In this document: in pieces, positions 10,063 through 17,804 of the stretch | Numbering within the stretch: position 1 is the first letter of the stretch | How the letters are laid out: each line of letters opens with the position of its first letter | Position numbers and translations under genes: made by a program | The notes under the pieces: generated by a model | The model's database searches: none | What the model saw: only the letters and a program-made list of their open reading frames with translations | What the model was told of the DNA's origin: nothing | Assembly: GCA_944354035.1 (NCBI GenBank) | Contig: CALVPS010000008.1 | Coordinates: 1-56,030, forward strand | DNA: 56,030 nt | Direction of reading: 5' to 3' | Source of the DNA: an uncultured Clostridia bacterium | GTDB taxonomy: Bacteria; Bacillota; Clostridia; Christensenellales; Borkfalkiaceae

Positions 10063-11072
10063 AGATCCCTTCGGCGGAGGAGATCGTCACCCGCATCCCG
10101 CTGCCCGCGGAACTGGCGGCGATCAAGGCGGAACGGGACGCGCTCGCCCGCGACGTGATCACGGGGAAGAGCAATAAACTTTTGGTGATCGTCGGCCCCT
10201 GTTCGGCGCACGAGAGCGCGCCTGTGCTGGAATATGTGCGGCGGCTGGGAAGGCTGAACGAGCGCGTAAAAGATAAGCTGGTACTGATCCCGCGTATCTA
10301 TACAAATAAGCCGCGCACGCGCGGCGTGGGGTATAAGGGCATGTTTTCGCAGCCCGATCCCGAAAACAGCGAAAATATTTTAAAGGGCATCCTCACCATC
10401 CGCGATCTGCACATAAAGGCGATCGGCGAATCGGGTCTTTCCGCCGCGGACGAAATGCTCTATCCCGAAAATTACGCGTATGTGGAGGATCTGCTCACCT
10501 ATGTGGCCGTGGGGGCACGCTCCAGCGAGAACCAGCTGCACCGGCTGGTTTCCAGCGGGATAGAACTGCCCGTCGGCATTAAAAATTCCACGGGCGGCAG
10601 CATCCCCGTGCTGCTCAATTCCGTTTTTGCGGCGCAGAATCCGCAGGTATTCATGTACCATAACTGGCAGGTCTCCACCCGGGGCAACGAGTATGCGCAC
10701 GCGGTACTGCGCGGCAGGGTAGATCATCACGGCAACGACATTCCAAACTACCACTACGAGACGGTGATGCAGGTGCTGGAGGGGTATGTGCAGTCGAACG
10801 GCGAACTCAAAAATCCCGCCATTGTCATCGACGCCAACCACTCCAATTCGGGCAAACGCTTCCGTCAGCAGATCCGCATTGTGGAGGAGGTGCTGCAAAA
10901 CCGCAATTACGACGCCGATTTCAAGCGCGTAATAAAGGGCTTTATGATCGAAAGCTTTTTAGAAGAGGGCAATCAGAAGCACGACGTGGTGTTCGGAAAA
11001 TCGATCACCGATCCCTGCCTGGGCTGGGACGATACCGAGCGCCTGATCCTGGATATTGCGGAGAAGGCGTAA
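10044..11072 (+). CDS. 3-deoxy-7-phosphoheptulonate synthase, class I
   Basis: This is DAHP synthase, the first enzyme of the shikimate pathway, condensing PEP and erythrose 4-phosphate. The 342-residue protein is of the AroF/G/H type. IVGPCSAHES, NKPRTRGVGYKG, the substrate segment around VGARSSENQLHR, GIKNSTGGSIPV and DANHSNSGK are all present. No ACT or chorismate mutase domain is fused. The start ATG lies inside coaD. It precedes pheA with a one-base overlap (TAATG), placing entry to aromatic biosynthesis next to the phenylalanine branch. Transketolase at 18.4-20.4 kb would supply erythrose 4-phosphate, but that gene is not in this operon. Which feedback inhibitor applies cannot be read from the sequence. 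Confidence 0.95.
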   Translation: MFARQIEIPSAEEIVTRIPLPAELAAIKAERDALARDVITGKSNKLLVIVGPCSAHESAPVLEYVRRLGRLNERVKDKLVLIPRIYTNKPRTRGVGYKGMFSQPDPENSENILKGILTIRDLHIKAIGESGLSAADEMLYPENYAYVEDLLTYVAVGARSSENQLHRLVSSGIELPVGIKNSTGGSIPVLLNSVFAAQNPQVFMYHNWQVSTRGNEYAHAVLRGRVDHHGNDIPNYHYETVMQVLEGYVQSNGELKNPAIVIDANHSNSGKRFRQQIRIVEEVLQNRNYDADFKRVIKGFMIESFLEEGNQKHDVVFGKSITDPCLGWDDTERLILDIAEKA

Positions 11073-11878
11073 TGGACGGACGCGGAAAGGTGAGCTGCCT
11101 GGGACCCGCCGGGAGCTATTCGCACCTGGCGGCACAAACGCTGTGCCCGCACAGCGAACCGCTGCTGCTGCGCAGTTTTCCCGCGGTGTTCCGCGCGCTC
11201 GTTTCGGGCGAGGCGGAGGACGCCGTGATCCCTATCGAAAATTCCATTCAGGGCGGCGTGTTGGAAAATTTGGATCTGTTGAGCGCGGAGGACGTCTTTG
11301 CAATAGAGCAGATCATGCTGCGCATCGATCATCGCCTGGCGACCAGGCCGGGGGTTGCCTATCAAAATATCTGCCGCGTGTACTCGCACGAGCAGGCGAT
11401 AGGGCAGTGTTCCGCGTTTTTGCAGCGCTATCTTCCGCAGGCGGAGTGCATTTTTACCGATTCCACCGCCAAAAGCCTGGAGCTTGTGGATGACGAATCC
11501 GCGGGGATCGTGGGGTCGCACGCCGACGCGGCGGGGCTGGAGCTCTCGAAGGAGAACATCGCCAACGAAAAGAATAATTTTACGCAGTTTTTCCGCCTTC
11601 GCCGACGGGAAGAGGGGCTCCCCGCGCACAGCCGCACGGTGTTTTTTTGTGCGGTCTGCGAACATCGCCCCGGCTCGCTGTTAGAGCTGCTGCAGGCGTT
11701 TTCACAGCGGAACATCAACCTGACGCGCATCGAAAGCCGTCCCATCCGCGGCGTTTTGGGGGAGTATCGGTTTTATGTTGAGATAGAGGGCGACCTTGCA
11801 GACGAGGCGATCGTTTTGGCGCTGCGCGCCACACGCGCGCATTGCAGGCAGTTCCGTCTGTTGGGCGCCTACGACTGA
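11072..11878 (+). CDS. pheA: Prephenate dehydratase with C-terminal ACT domain
   Basis: This enzyme converts prephenate to phenylpyruvate in phenylalanine synthesis. The 268-residue protein has the PDT domain from CLGPAGSYSHLAA, through IPIENSIQGGV and the NNFTQFFRL segment that corresponds to the catalytic TRF region (here TQF, a mild deviation), to about residue 185. An ACT regulatory domain with the LTRIESRPI phenylalanine-binding motif follows. There is no chorismate mutase domain. Its ATG shares one base with the preceding DAHP synthase stop, so the two aromatic genes are co-translated. Feedback inhibition by phenylalanine is expected from the ACT motif. Confidence 0.95.
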   Translation: MDGRGKVSCLGPAGSYSHLAAQTLCPHSEPLLLRSFPAVFRALVSGEAEDAVIPIENSIQGGVLENLDLLSAEDVFAIEQIMLRIDHRLATRPGVAYQNICRVYSHEQAIGQCSAFLQRYLPQAECIFTDSTAKSLELVDDESAGIVGSHADAAGLELSKENIANEKNNFTQFFRLRRREEGLPAHSRTVFFCAVCEHRPGSLLELLQAFSQRNINLTRIESRPIRGVLGEYRFYVEIEGDLADEAIVLALRATRAHCRQFRLLGAYD

Positions 11879-11968
11879 CCGTTTTTCGGCGCCGGAAGGG
11901 GCGCCTGTATGAGACAGCCGCGGAAAAGCGCGGGTCGAGACGAATTTGCACGGGCTAAGGAGGTGTCT

Positions 11969-12775
11969 ATGAGCAAAATACTTGGCTTTGCCCTTGGGGC
12001 GGGCGGGGCGCGCGGCGTGGCGCATATCGGGTTTTTACAGGCCATGGAAGAGGAGGGTATCCGGCCCGACTGCGTGGCGGGCTGTTCTATGGGCTCCATC
12101 GTCGGCGCCTGCTATTGCGCGGGGATCCCCATGGCGCGTGTACGTGAGGTAGCGCTCGATTTAAAACTTTCGCGCATCGCTACGCTGAACGTGACGCCGC
12201 TGCACGCCAACGGGCTCTTTCGCATGACCAAAGCGCGTAAGCTGATCGAGGAGAATCTTGGCGCAGATACCACGTTCGAGCAGTTGAAGATCCCTTTTTG
12301 CTGCGTGGCGACGGATATCATGTCCGGCAAGACGATCAAGCTGGATAAGGGCAACGTGACGGACGCCGTCATCGCCTCCAGTTCGATCCCGGGTGTGTTT
12401 TCCCCCGCCGTTATGGGGGATATGCTGTTGGTGGACGGCGGCGTGCTGGAGCGCGTCCCCGTGCGTGCCCTGCGAAGCATGCGGCCCAGGCCCGATGTGA
12501 TCGTGGCGGTGGACGTGCTGGGAAATCTGCTGCACCGCAATTCGGAACCTCCCACCAACCTGATCAACTGTTTTTTGCGGTACGTCGACGTGATCGACAC
12601 GCGCGTGACGCAGCAAAAAAAGATGGTGTTCAAGCGGCATAACGGCCTGTGGCTGGAGCCGGATCTTGGCAATATGGATCAATATCAGGTAAAAAACCTG
12701 CCCTTTGCGTACGAACAGGGGTATCGGCTGGGGAAGGAAAACGCCGGGGCGATCCGGGAGCTGATCGAGTCGTAA
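11969..12775 (+). CDS. Patatin-like phospholipase / serine hydrolase
   Basis: This is a 268-residue predicted cytoplasmic acyl hydrolase of the patatin/RssA-like group. The glycine-rich oxyanion loop is GAGGARGVAH (10-19). The nucleophile elbow is GCSMG with S40, and the catalytic aspartate is D156 in LLVDGGVLE. The start was set at the ATG with a strong TAAGGAGGTG seven bases upstream; a frame 20 codons longer lacks a ribosome binding site. Its stop overlaps the rarA ATG (TAATG). Substrate is unknown. A second, more divergent patatin lies on the other strand at 14.6-15.5 kb. Confidence 0.9.
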   Translation: MSKILGFALGAGGARGVAHIGFLQAMEEEGIRPDCVAGCSMGSIVGACYCAGIPMARVREVALDLKLSRIATLNVTPLHANGLFRMTKARKLIEENLGADTTFEQLKIPFCCVATDIMSGKTIKLDKGNVTDAVIASSSIPGVFSPAVMGDMLLVDGGVLERVPVRALRSMRPRPDVIVAVDVLGNLLHRNSEPPTNLINCFLRYVDVIDTRVTQQKKMVFKRHNGLWLEPDLGNMDQYQVKNLPFAYEQGYRLGKENAGAIRELIES

Positions 12776-14076
12776 TGGATCTGTTTGATTGGAACGGAAA
12801 CGAGCAGCGCGCCAAGCCGCTTGCCGAGCGTATGCGCGCCGAAGCGCCGGAGGAGTTTGTGGGCCAGCGCCATCTGGTGGCGGAGGGCAGCCTGCTGCGC
12901 CGCGCCATTGCGCTGGACCGCTTGGGCAGCTGTATCTTTTGGGGGCCGCCCGGCTGCGGAAAGACGACGCTTGCCAATGTGATCGCCGCGCAGACCAAGG
13001 CGCGCTTTATTCGTCTGAACGCCGTAAACGCGGGCGTGGCCGACGTAAAAAAGGCGGTAGAGGACGCGCGCGAGGCATTAAAACTGCATAACCGACGCAC
13101 CTATCTGATGTTGGACGAGTGTCATCGCTTCAACAAGGCGCAATCCGATTCGCTGCTGCCCGCCATAGAGCAGGGAACGATCGTGTTCATCGGTTCCACT
13201 ACGGAAAATCCGTATGCCTCCATGACGCCGGCGCTCGTTTCGCGCTGCCGCATTTTTGAATTTTATCCGCTGCGCGAAGAGGAGATCCGCGGCGCGCTCG
13301 TGCGGGCGCTGACCGATAAAAGGGGCTTGGGCGACTATGCGGCCGACGTGTCGGCCGAGGCGCTGGATCATATTGCCCGAACGGCGGGCGGCGATCTGCG
13401 CACCGCCTACAACGCGCTGGAACTTGCGGTGCTGACCACGCCCCCGCAGGCGGACGGCACCATCCGCGTTACGCTTGCCGACGCTGAGCAGTCCATTCAG
13501 CGCAAGGCGCTTTCGTATAACGAAGATCTGTATTACGACCTTCTGTCGGCGTTTTGCAAGTCGCTGCGCGGCAGCGATCCCGACGCGGCCCTGTATTATG
13601 CCATGCGGCTTATCGAGGGCGGCTGCGATCCGCTCTTGGTGCTGCGCCGACTGGTGGTGCATGCCGCCGAAGATGTGGGTATGGCCGATCCCAACGCCCT
13701 GGTGGTGGCAACGTCCGCGCTTACCGCTTTCCGCAATTTGGGCAGCCCGGAAGGCCTTCTGCCCCTTTCGGAAGCGATCGTTTACGTGTGCGAGGCGGAA
13801 AAGAGCGGCGCCGTAAAGGACGCCATGCAGGCGGCTGCGCGCGACGCGCGCGAGACCCGCGACGATAACGTGCCCGCCTACCTGCGCGACGTTTCGTACG
13901 GCAGCCGTGAACAAAAGGCCGCGCGCGGGCAGTATTTGTACCCGCACGATTTCGGCGGCTGGGTAAAACAGCAGTATCTGCCCGATTCGCTAAAAGACAG
14001 AGTGTATTATACTCCCACCGAAAACGGATATGAGCGGCAGGTGCGTCAGACGCGCCGCCGTAAGGGAAAAGAATGA
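12775..14076 (+). CDS. rarA: Replication-associated recombination protein A (AAA+ ATPase)
   Basis: This is a RarA/MgsA/WRNIP1-family AAA+ ATPase acting at stalled replication forks. The 433-residue protein has Walker A GPPGCGKTT (57-65), Walker B LMLDECHRFNKAQ (D114-E115) and sensor-1 IGSTTENPYASM. The C-terminal tetramerisation region contains DPDAALYYAMRL and a GGDPLLVLRRL-like segment (here GGCDPLLVLRRL). The protein begins close to EFVGQRHLV, as in orthologs. The ATG shares a base with the patatin stop. The gene is followed immediately by a strong intrinsic terminator. Confidence 0.96.
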   Translation: MDLFDWNGNEQRAKPLAERMRAEAPEEFVGQRHLVAEGSLLRRAIALDRLGSCIFWGPPGCGKTTLANVIAAQTKARFIRLNAVNAGVADVKKAVEDAREALKLHNRRTYLMLDECHRFNKAQSDSLLPAIEQGTIVFIGSTTENPYASMTPALVSRCRIFEFYPLREEEIRGALVRALTDKRGLGDYAADVSAEALDHIARTAGGDLRTAYNALELAVLTTPPQADGTIRVTLADAEQSIQRKALSYNEDLYYDLLSAFCKSLRGSDPDAALYYAMRLIEGGCDPLLVLRRLVVHAAEDVGMADPNALVVATSALTAFRNLGSPEGLLPLSEAIVYVCEAEKSGAVKDAMQAAARDARETRDDNVPAYLRDVSYGSREQKAARGQYLYPHDFGGWVKQQYLPDSLKDRVYYTPTENGYERQVRQTRRRKGKE

Positions 14077-14103
14077 CCGCCCCGCGACCGGGGCGGTTTT
14101 TTT
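14077..14103 (+). terminator. Intrinsic terminator after rarA
   Basis: A 7-bp all-GC stem (14077-14083 with 14090-14096) encloses a six-base loop and is followed by seven T residues (14097-14103). It starts at the base after the rarA stop codon. Confidence 0.95.
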
Positions 14104-14207
14104 GTATCGAAGGCGGGGTTCGGCACGCCGTTGAACGCGGCAAAGGCACGTGAAAAGGGGAAAGGGGAAACGCTGCCGCGGCCTTACACCTGCGGTCTGC
14201 CAAGGAG

Positions 14208-14400
14208 GTGGCTTGCCGCAGGCCGTTTTTCCCTTGCCTCCCCTTATCAAGGGGAGGTGGCTTGCCGCAGGCAAGTCGGAAGGGTTGCGACGCCGACGGC
14301 CTTTTTTTACGACCCTCCCGCCTTGCTTTACTCGGCGCCCTCCCTTACGAAGGGAGGGCAAGAAAAAAGTTCCTCGCTTTGCTCGGCGCTCACGTTATAT
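14208..14400 (+). repeat. REP-like modular palindromic repeat, degenerate copy C
   Basis: This intergenic stretch is made of short palindromic modules: CTTGCCGCAGGCAAG, TCGGAAGGGTTGCG, a CGACCCTCCCGCCTTGCTT module, and CTCCCTTA...GGGAGGGCAAG. The same order and orientation occurs at 17.4 kb, and the inverted order at 43.1 kb. Reading frames through it give no recognisable protein. The rest of 14104-14623 holds only this family. Confidence 0.75.
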
Positions 14401-14465
14401 ACAATGAGAGTGGAAAAAATAGTGCCGCCGCCCGCTGCCCCTTGCCCGCGATGGATACCTCTCCC

Positions 14466-14530
14466 TTACCTCCCCTTATCAAGGGGGGGCTTGCCGCAGG
14501 CAAGTCGGAAGGGTTGCGCCACCGAGGCCT
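14466..14530 (+). repeat. REP-like repeat, partial copy D
   Basis: A shorter repetition of the modules seen at 14240-14290: the CCTCCCCTTATCAAGG arm, then GCTTGCCGCAGGCAAG and TCGGAAGGGTTGCG. It looks like a truncated second copy 3' of copy C, or a duplication of its first half. Confidence 0.7.
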
Positions 14531-14590
14531 AGTTTTTCGTCCCGCGGTAGGTTGCGTGCAAAGTTCCCGCGGCGAAGAGCGTGTCCGCCA

Positions 14591-14620
14591 CAAAAAAACG
14601 GCGGGCCCGCAGGGCCGCCG
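14591..14620 (-). terminator. Terminator after the minus-strand patatin
   Basis: On the minus strand a GC-rich stem (14620-14612 with 14608-14599, one bulged base) and a three-base loop are followed by seven T residues (14598-14592). It begins four bases after the patatin stop codon. Confidence 0.85.
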
Positions 14621-14623
14621 CCG

Positions 14624-15523
14624 CTAAAACAGTTTGGTGATATGTTGTGAATCGCGCCGCATGGCCTTTCCTATCACGTTAAGCATACTGAACATGCGGT
14701 CGATGGAGATGTGCTGCTGGCGGGCGGCGTGTTCTTGCAGGAAGATCTCGTCCACCTTTTTTTGCAGGCCTTCCCTCGAAAGGTCGCCCTCAAACAAAAA
14801 CGTGCAGATCTTTTCGCCGTACGCCTCGCCCGTGGTGATCATTTCGTCGATATAGGCGCTGGAAAAGTTGTAGTGTTCCTTTTTAAAGTCGTTGCAGACG
14901 GAGATGTCGGTATCGAGAATGGGGATATCCGTTTTAAAGTCTTTGCGGTAGTCGTAGCGAGAATCGAAATGCAGGGCAAACACGATGTCCGGGGTCTGCG
15001 TTTCGGTGAGGATGCCGCGGCTTTGGCGCAGGATGGGGTAGAGAGGAATGTTGTCCATGGCGCCGCCGTCGATGGTGATGCGGCCCTCTACCATGCTGGG
15101 CAGGATCTTTAAAAAGGGATAGTTGACGCCCGCGTGGATATATTTGCGCCAGACGGGATTGTATTCGCCGTGCAAAAGGTAGTACCGCACGGGCGAAAAG
15201 GACAGCATGCACAGCGGAAAACAGAAGGGGATGTCCAGCCGGTCGCCCGGTTTTATCACGTTTTCGGTGGTGGAAGCCAGCAGACCGTGCGCAAATACCT
15301 GCCAAAAAAGTTCGGCCTTTTTGGGGATGTCCACGCTGCGGTAGATATATTCCAGCTCGTCAAGCTTGTTTGCCGAAACGCAATAGCCCGTAAACATGCC
15401 CATGGAAGCGCCCGCGATCATGACGATCTCGCTGCGATCAACATGCCGCAGCAGCGCCTTGGCAAAGCCAACCTGATAGGCGCATTTACTGATCCCGCCC
15501 GAAAAGACCAGGCCGATGTTCAG
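14624..15523 (-). CDS. Patatin-like phospholipase, read from a CTG start or by -1 frameshift from the upstream gene
   Basis: This is a divergent patatin, 299 residues if read from CTG 15523. The N-terminus is MNIGLVFSGGISKCAYQVGF (first codon CTG), which supplies the glycine loop. The nucleophile elbow GASMG has S40 and the catalytic aspartate is D152 in IDGGAMD. The first in-frame ATG (15421) would remove the glycine loop, so it is an unlikely start. No ATG, GTG or TTG with a ribosome binding site precedes the domain. Instead its frame is entered exactly at an A AAA AAC heptamer (15529-15523) at the end of the upstream coiled-coil gene. A -1 slip there would make a seamless fusion of about 449 residues. 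The loop reads GGISKC rather than GGGxKG. Confidence 0.8.
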   Translation of the reverse strand: MNIGLVFSGGISKCAYQVGFAKALLRHVDRSEIVMIAGASMGMFTGYCVSANKLDELEYIYRSVDIPKKAELFWQVFAHGLLASTTENVIKPGDRLDIPFCFPLCMLSFSPVRYYLLHGEYNPVWRKYIHAGVNYPFLKILPSMVEGRITIDGGAMDNIPLYPILRQSRGILTETQTPDIVFALHFDSRYDYRKDFKTDIPILDTDISVCNDFKKEHYNFSSAYIDEMITTGEAYGEKICTFLFEGDLSREGLQKKVDEIFLQEHAARQQHISIDRMFSMLNVIGKAMRRDSQHITKLF

Positions 15524-15972
15524 TTTTTTTCGTTTTTTTTTGCGTCGGGAAGGGGCTTGGCCGCGTCTGCGCCCGCAAGTTCGGTCTGGCGGAGGAAAGC
15601 CGTTCCGCGGCCGAGCTCGTCGCGTTCGTGCAGCAGCAGTTTTCCGCGCTCGACTTCTTCGCGCAGAACGGCAACGTATGCGCGCAGCTGTTCGCGCGCC
15701 CGCGAAAAATCTTCCGCGACCTTTGCGGTGGTCAGCTTTTCGAGCGCTTCGCGCAGGTCCGAAAAATTTTGCCGCAGCGTTTCGAGGTGCGCGTCCAGCA
15801 GCGGATAGCGCGATTTTTTATAACTCTTTTGTTCGACGCGGAAGAGTTTTTCGATCTGCTTTAAGGCCTTTTTGTTGTCGCAATATACGGTCGCCGCATG
15901 CGCGATCGACAGCAGCCGTCCCTCTACGCGGCGCAGTTCCTTTAAGCTTGCGATCTGATCGGTAGATTCCAT
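15520..15972 (-). CDS. Coiled-coil protein preceding (or fused to) patatin
   Basis: This is a 150-residue charged, helical protein without signal peptide or membrane segment. Heptad-like stretches such as LEKLTTAKVAEDFSR predict a coiled coil, and the C-terminus is very lysine-rich (DAKKNEKN). The start at 15972 (MESTDQIASLKELRR) has AAGGGGA a few bases upstream. An 11-codon longer start at 16005 lacks a site. A consensus promoter lies at 16011-16039, so a short leader is expected. I recognise no family. Its stop TGA overlaps the CTG codon that opens the patatin frame. It may act alone, or as an N-terminal oligomerisation module of the patatin after frameshifting. Confidence 0.75.
   Translation of the reverse strand: MESTDQIASLKELRRVEGRLLSIAHAATVYCDNKKALKQIEKLFRVEQKSYKKSRYPLLDAHLETLRQNFSDLREALEKLTTAKVAEDFSRAREQLRAYVAVLREEVERGKLLLHERDELGRGTAFLRQTELAGADAAKPLPDAKKNEKN
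15523..15529 (-). promoter_or_regulatory. Putative -1 ribosomal frameshift heptamer A AAA AAC
   Basis: In the frame of the upstream coiled-coil gene the last codons read GAA AAA AAC TGA. The heptamer A AAA AAC is therefore in the correct register for tandem -1 slippage directly before the stop. The -1 frame leads straight into the patatin domain. A possible stimulatory stem (minus strand 15511-15506 with 15494-15489, one G-U pair) begins 11 bases downstream. A preceding run of nine A residues adds slipperiness. Confidence 0.5.
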
Positions 15973-16010
15973 ATCTTCCCCTTGGCAACGGTCACAATTG
16001 AACAATGTTA

Positions 16011-16039
16011 ATTATATAACTTTTTTGGAGATATGTCAA
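16011..16039 (-). promoter_or_regulatory. Consensus sigma-A promoter (TTGACA-17-TATAAT)
   Basis: On the minus strand a perfect -35 TTGACA (16039-16034) and a perfect -10 TATAAT (16016-16011) are 17 bases apart. Transcription would start near 16004 and read through the coiled-coil gene and the patatin. Confidence 0.92.
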
Positions 16040-16071
16040 CGAAAAGTGAAAATTTTCCGGACGGTTCCGAT

Positions 16072-16099
16072 AAAAATCCCTGCCGGTTTTGGCAGGGAT
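16072..16099 (-). terminator. Second terminator-like hairpin downstream of the zinc-ribbon genes
   Basis: A 9-bp stem (16099-16091 with 16084-16076) is followed on the minus strand by a run of T residues. With the hairpin at 16195-16217 it insulates the zinc-ribbon genes from the promoter at 16011-16039. Confidence 0.75.
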
Positions 16100-16194
16100 C
16101 TCCATTGCTTTGTGCCTCGGAAGAGGGCGCCGGCCGTTTTGCGTTTTTTACGGCCGTGCGGCAGGCGGGGTCGCAAAAACGGCGCAAAAACAAA

Positions 16195-16223
16195 GACCGC
16201 ACATCCTTTGTGCGGTCCGTTTT
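16195..16223. terminator. Bidirectional terminator hairpin
   Basis: A 9-bp stem (16195-16203 with 16209-16217) has a TCCTT loop. T-runs follow on the plus strand (16220-16225) and, as TTTGTTTTT, on the minus strand. On the minus strand it ends the zinc-ribbon gene at 16243-16674. Confidence 0.8.
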
Positions 16224-16257
16224 TTAGTATGTCGGCATGGGGTTAGTATGTCGGCAT
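16224..16257. repeat. Short tandem duplication over the zinc-ribbon gene 3' end
   Basis: The 15-base word TTAGTATGTCGGCAT occurs at 16224-16238 and 16243-16257, a period of 19 bases. The second copy contains the stop and last codons of the 16243-16674 gene. The first is its out-of-gene duplicate. Confidence 0.8.
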
Positions 16258-16674
16258 CGTGCCTGCGGCGCCGATGGCGGCGATGATAATGATCACATAG
16301 ACCAGGACGGCAAGCACGTATATCGCAATTTCGATACTGCTGATCACCACTCCTGCCGTGGCAAGACCCTGTCCGCTGCCGCCCAGTTCCGCTGCCTTCT
16401 TTTTGCCGAGGATCGAGCAGACAAGCCCGGCGATCGGTACAAAAAACGCAAGGATAAATCCTACAATGGCAAGTACGTTGGTCGTATCGCCGGCGGGATA
16501 TACCTGGGGCGGCGGAGGCGGGGGCGCCTGCGTATAGATCGGCTGTCGGTCGGGAGCGGGGCTGCCGTTCCCATCGAACGGAACTTGCTGCTGCGCCGCC
16601 TTCAGCTGTGCGCCGCAGTACGGGCAGACGGCAGAGCCGTCGGCAAGTTGTTTTCCGCAATGTGAACAAAACAT
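16243..16674 (-). CDS. Zinc-ribbon membrane protein (DUF4190-like)
   Basis: This is a 143-residue protein. An N-terminal zinc ribbon (FCSHCGKQ and VCPYCGAQ) is followed by a proline/glutamine-rich linker and two hydrophobic segments resembling DUF4190 (NVLAIVGFILAFFVPIAGL and a C-terminal VLAVLVYVIIIIAAIG). The ATG at 16674 is chosen because GAGGA lies upstream and the ribbon starts immediately; a longer frame adds 15 residues with no support. It is a paralog of the next gene on the same strand: GLATAGVVISS here matches GLAIAGIVISI there. Function is unknown; a membrane sensor or scaffold is only a possibility. Confidence 0.85.
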   Translation of the reverse strand: MFCSHCGKQLADGSAVCPYCGAQLKAAQQQVPFDGNGSPAPDRQPIYTQAPPPPPPQVYPAGDTTNVLAIVGFILAFFVPIAGLVCSILGKKKAAELGGSGQGLATAGVVISSIEIAIYVLAVLVYVIIIIAAIGAAGTMPTY

Positions 16675-16705
16675 AATTTTTCCTCGTAAGATATCGCTAT
16701 CGAAA

Positions 16706-17164
16706 TTACAAAACGGCAAACGCGCCGAGCGACATGCTCATGGAGCTCATGATCTCGTTTAACAGGGGAAGGATCCAGATGTAGCTTAAAATGGCAGTGA
16801 AGACCCAGCTAAGAATGCTGATGACGATACCGGCGATCGCAAGGCCCTTGCCATTTCCGCCGCAGAGCCCAACCTTTTTCAGGCCGATGATGGAGCAGAT
16901 GAGGCCGACGATCGGGATAAAAAACGAAAAGACAAATCCGACGATCGCCATGGTGTTTTTGGTTTCAGCAACCGGAGCCGCGGGAGCCGCGGGAGCTGCG
17001 GGAGCTGCGGGAACAGCAGGCTTTTCGGGTGCGGCGGGAGCAGGGGCGGGGGCCTCCGGCGCGGGCGCGGCGGCCTGCGCGTTGGCGGGCGCGGTCTGCG
17101 TTCCGCAGTAAGGGCAAACGGCTACGTTGTCGTCTACCGGTTTGCCGCAGTTTTTGCAAAACAT
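16706..17164 (-). CDS. Zinc-ribbon membrane protein (DUF4190-like), paralog
   Basis: This 152-residue protein has the same design as its neighbour: zinc ribbon FCKNCGKP and VCPYCGTQ, an Ala/Pro-rich linker of about 45 residues, then two transmembrane segments (MAIVGFVFSFFIPIVGL and the segment around ILSWVFTAILSYIW). The linker contains tandem PAA triplets from a nine-base DNA repeat near 16975-17020, so its length is likely variable. Of two nearby ATGs, 17164 is eight bases from GGAGGA, while 17170 is only two bases away, so 17164 is preferred. A TTGACA/TAAAAT promoter lies just upstream. The downstream paralog is 31 bases away and probably co-transcribed. Confidence 0.85.
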   Translation of the reverse strand: MFCKNCGKPVDDNVAVCPYCGTQTAPANAQAAAPAPEAPAPAPAAPEKPAVPAAPAAPAAPAAPVAETKNTMAIVGFVFSFFIPIVGLICSIIGLKKVGLCGGNGKGLAIAGIVISILSWVFTAILSYIWILPLLNEIMSSMSMSLGAFAVL

Positions 17165-17196
17165 ATTCATATTCCTCCGTAACAACAATTTTCATT

Positions 17197-17226
17197 ATTT
17201 TAACACAAAGTACAGGGATATGTCAA
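17197..17226 (-). promoter_or_regulatory. Sigma-A promoter for the zinc-ribbon pair (TTGACA-18-TAAAAT)
   Basis: On the minus strand -35 TTGACA (17226-17221) and -10 TAAAAT (17202-17197) are 18 bases apart, roughly 30 bases before the start codon at 17164. Confidence 0.85.
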
Positions 17227-17397
17227 CGCCGTAAGGGAGCATTTTGCAGAAATTTTTTGGAGAGGGATCCTTTTTTTGGCCGCTGTTCCGTTTTACGATA
17301 TGCGCGGATACATGCGGTTATGAATAGATCGTGCAAACGCGCCGCGCGCCGCATAAAAACGGGCGTGTAAGCCGTAAGCCCTCATATTCCCCGGCTG

Positions 17398-17696
17398 CGC
17401 GCAAGCCGCGCCCGAAAGGAGCGACCGTCATGCGATCGGTCCCTGTTCCCCGTAAACGGGTCTTACGCCTTCTCTTTCCCTTACCTTTCCATTACAAGGT
17501 GAGGTGGATTGCCGTAGGCAAGACGAAAGGGCCGACGTGCCCATGCGGCGCCGACCGTTACGACCCTTCCGCCTTGCTTCGCTCGGTGCGCTCCCTTTAT
17601 AAGGGGGGCAAGGATAAAATAGTATCACGCGCTCTCAATTCCATTCTGTTCATCGGAAAAGCTTCTCTTGGACCTGCAACCTGTCCGCGGGTTTTA
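17398..17696 (+). repeat. Dispersed ~300-bp repeat, copy A
   Basis: This stretch is nearly identical to the reverse complement of 43083-43350, from GCGCAAGCCGCGCCCG to the CCGCGGGTTTT end. The main difference is an insertion of about 28 bases near 17482-17515. Conserved words include GGAGCGACCGTCATGCG, AAACGGGTCTTACGCCTTC and AATAGTATCACGCGCTC. It contains small palindromes and no supportable gene. The rest of 17227-17804 holds nothing else I can name. Confidence 0.9.
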
Positions 17697-17804
17697 TATA
17701 AATAAAAAGGGCGGGCCGCATAAACGCGGTCCGCCGCAGAGTGTCGTATTGTCTTATGCTTTGCCGCATCGGCGATGCGGGAAACGGCGAGCGCCGGCGC
17801 AGGG

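Noticed and set aside
14131..14627. Several overlapping open frames of 85-139 codons with words like SPYQGEVACRRQ
   Set aside because: They run through palindromic REP-like modules, lack ribosome binding sites and occur in three frames at once; such peptides are typical translation artefacts of these repeats.
15486..15674. 62-codon minus-strand frame overlapping the coiled-coil/patatin junction
   Set aside because: It is the third frame through the poly-A region, with no homology; the patatin domain continues in the -1 frame instead.
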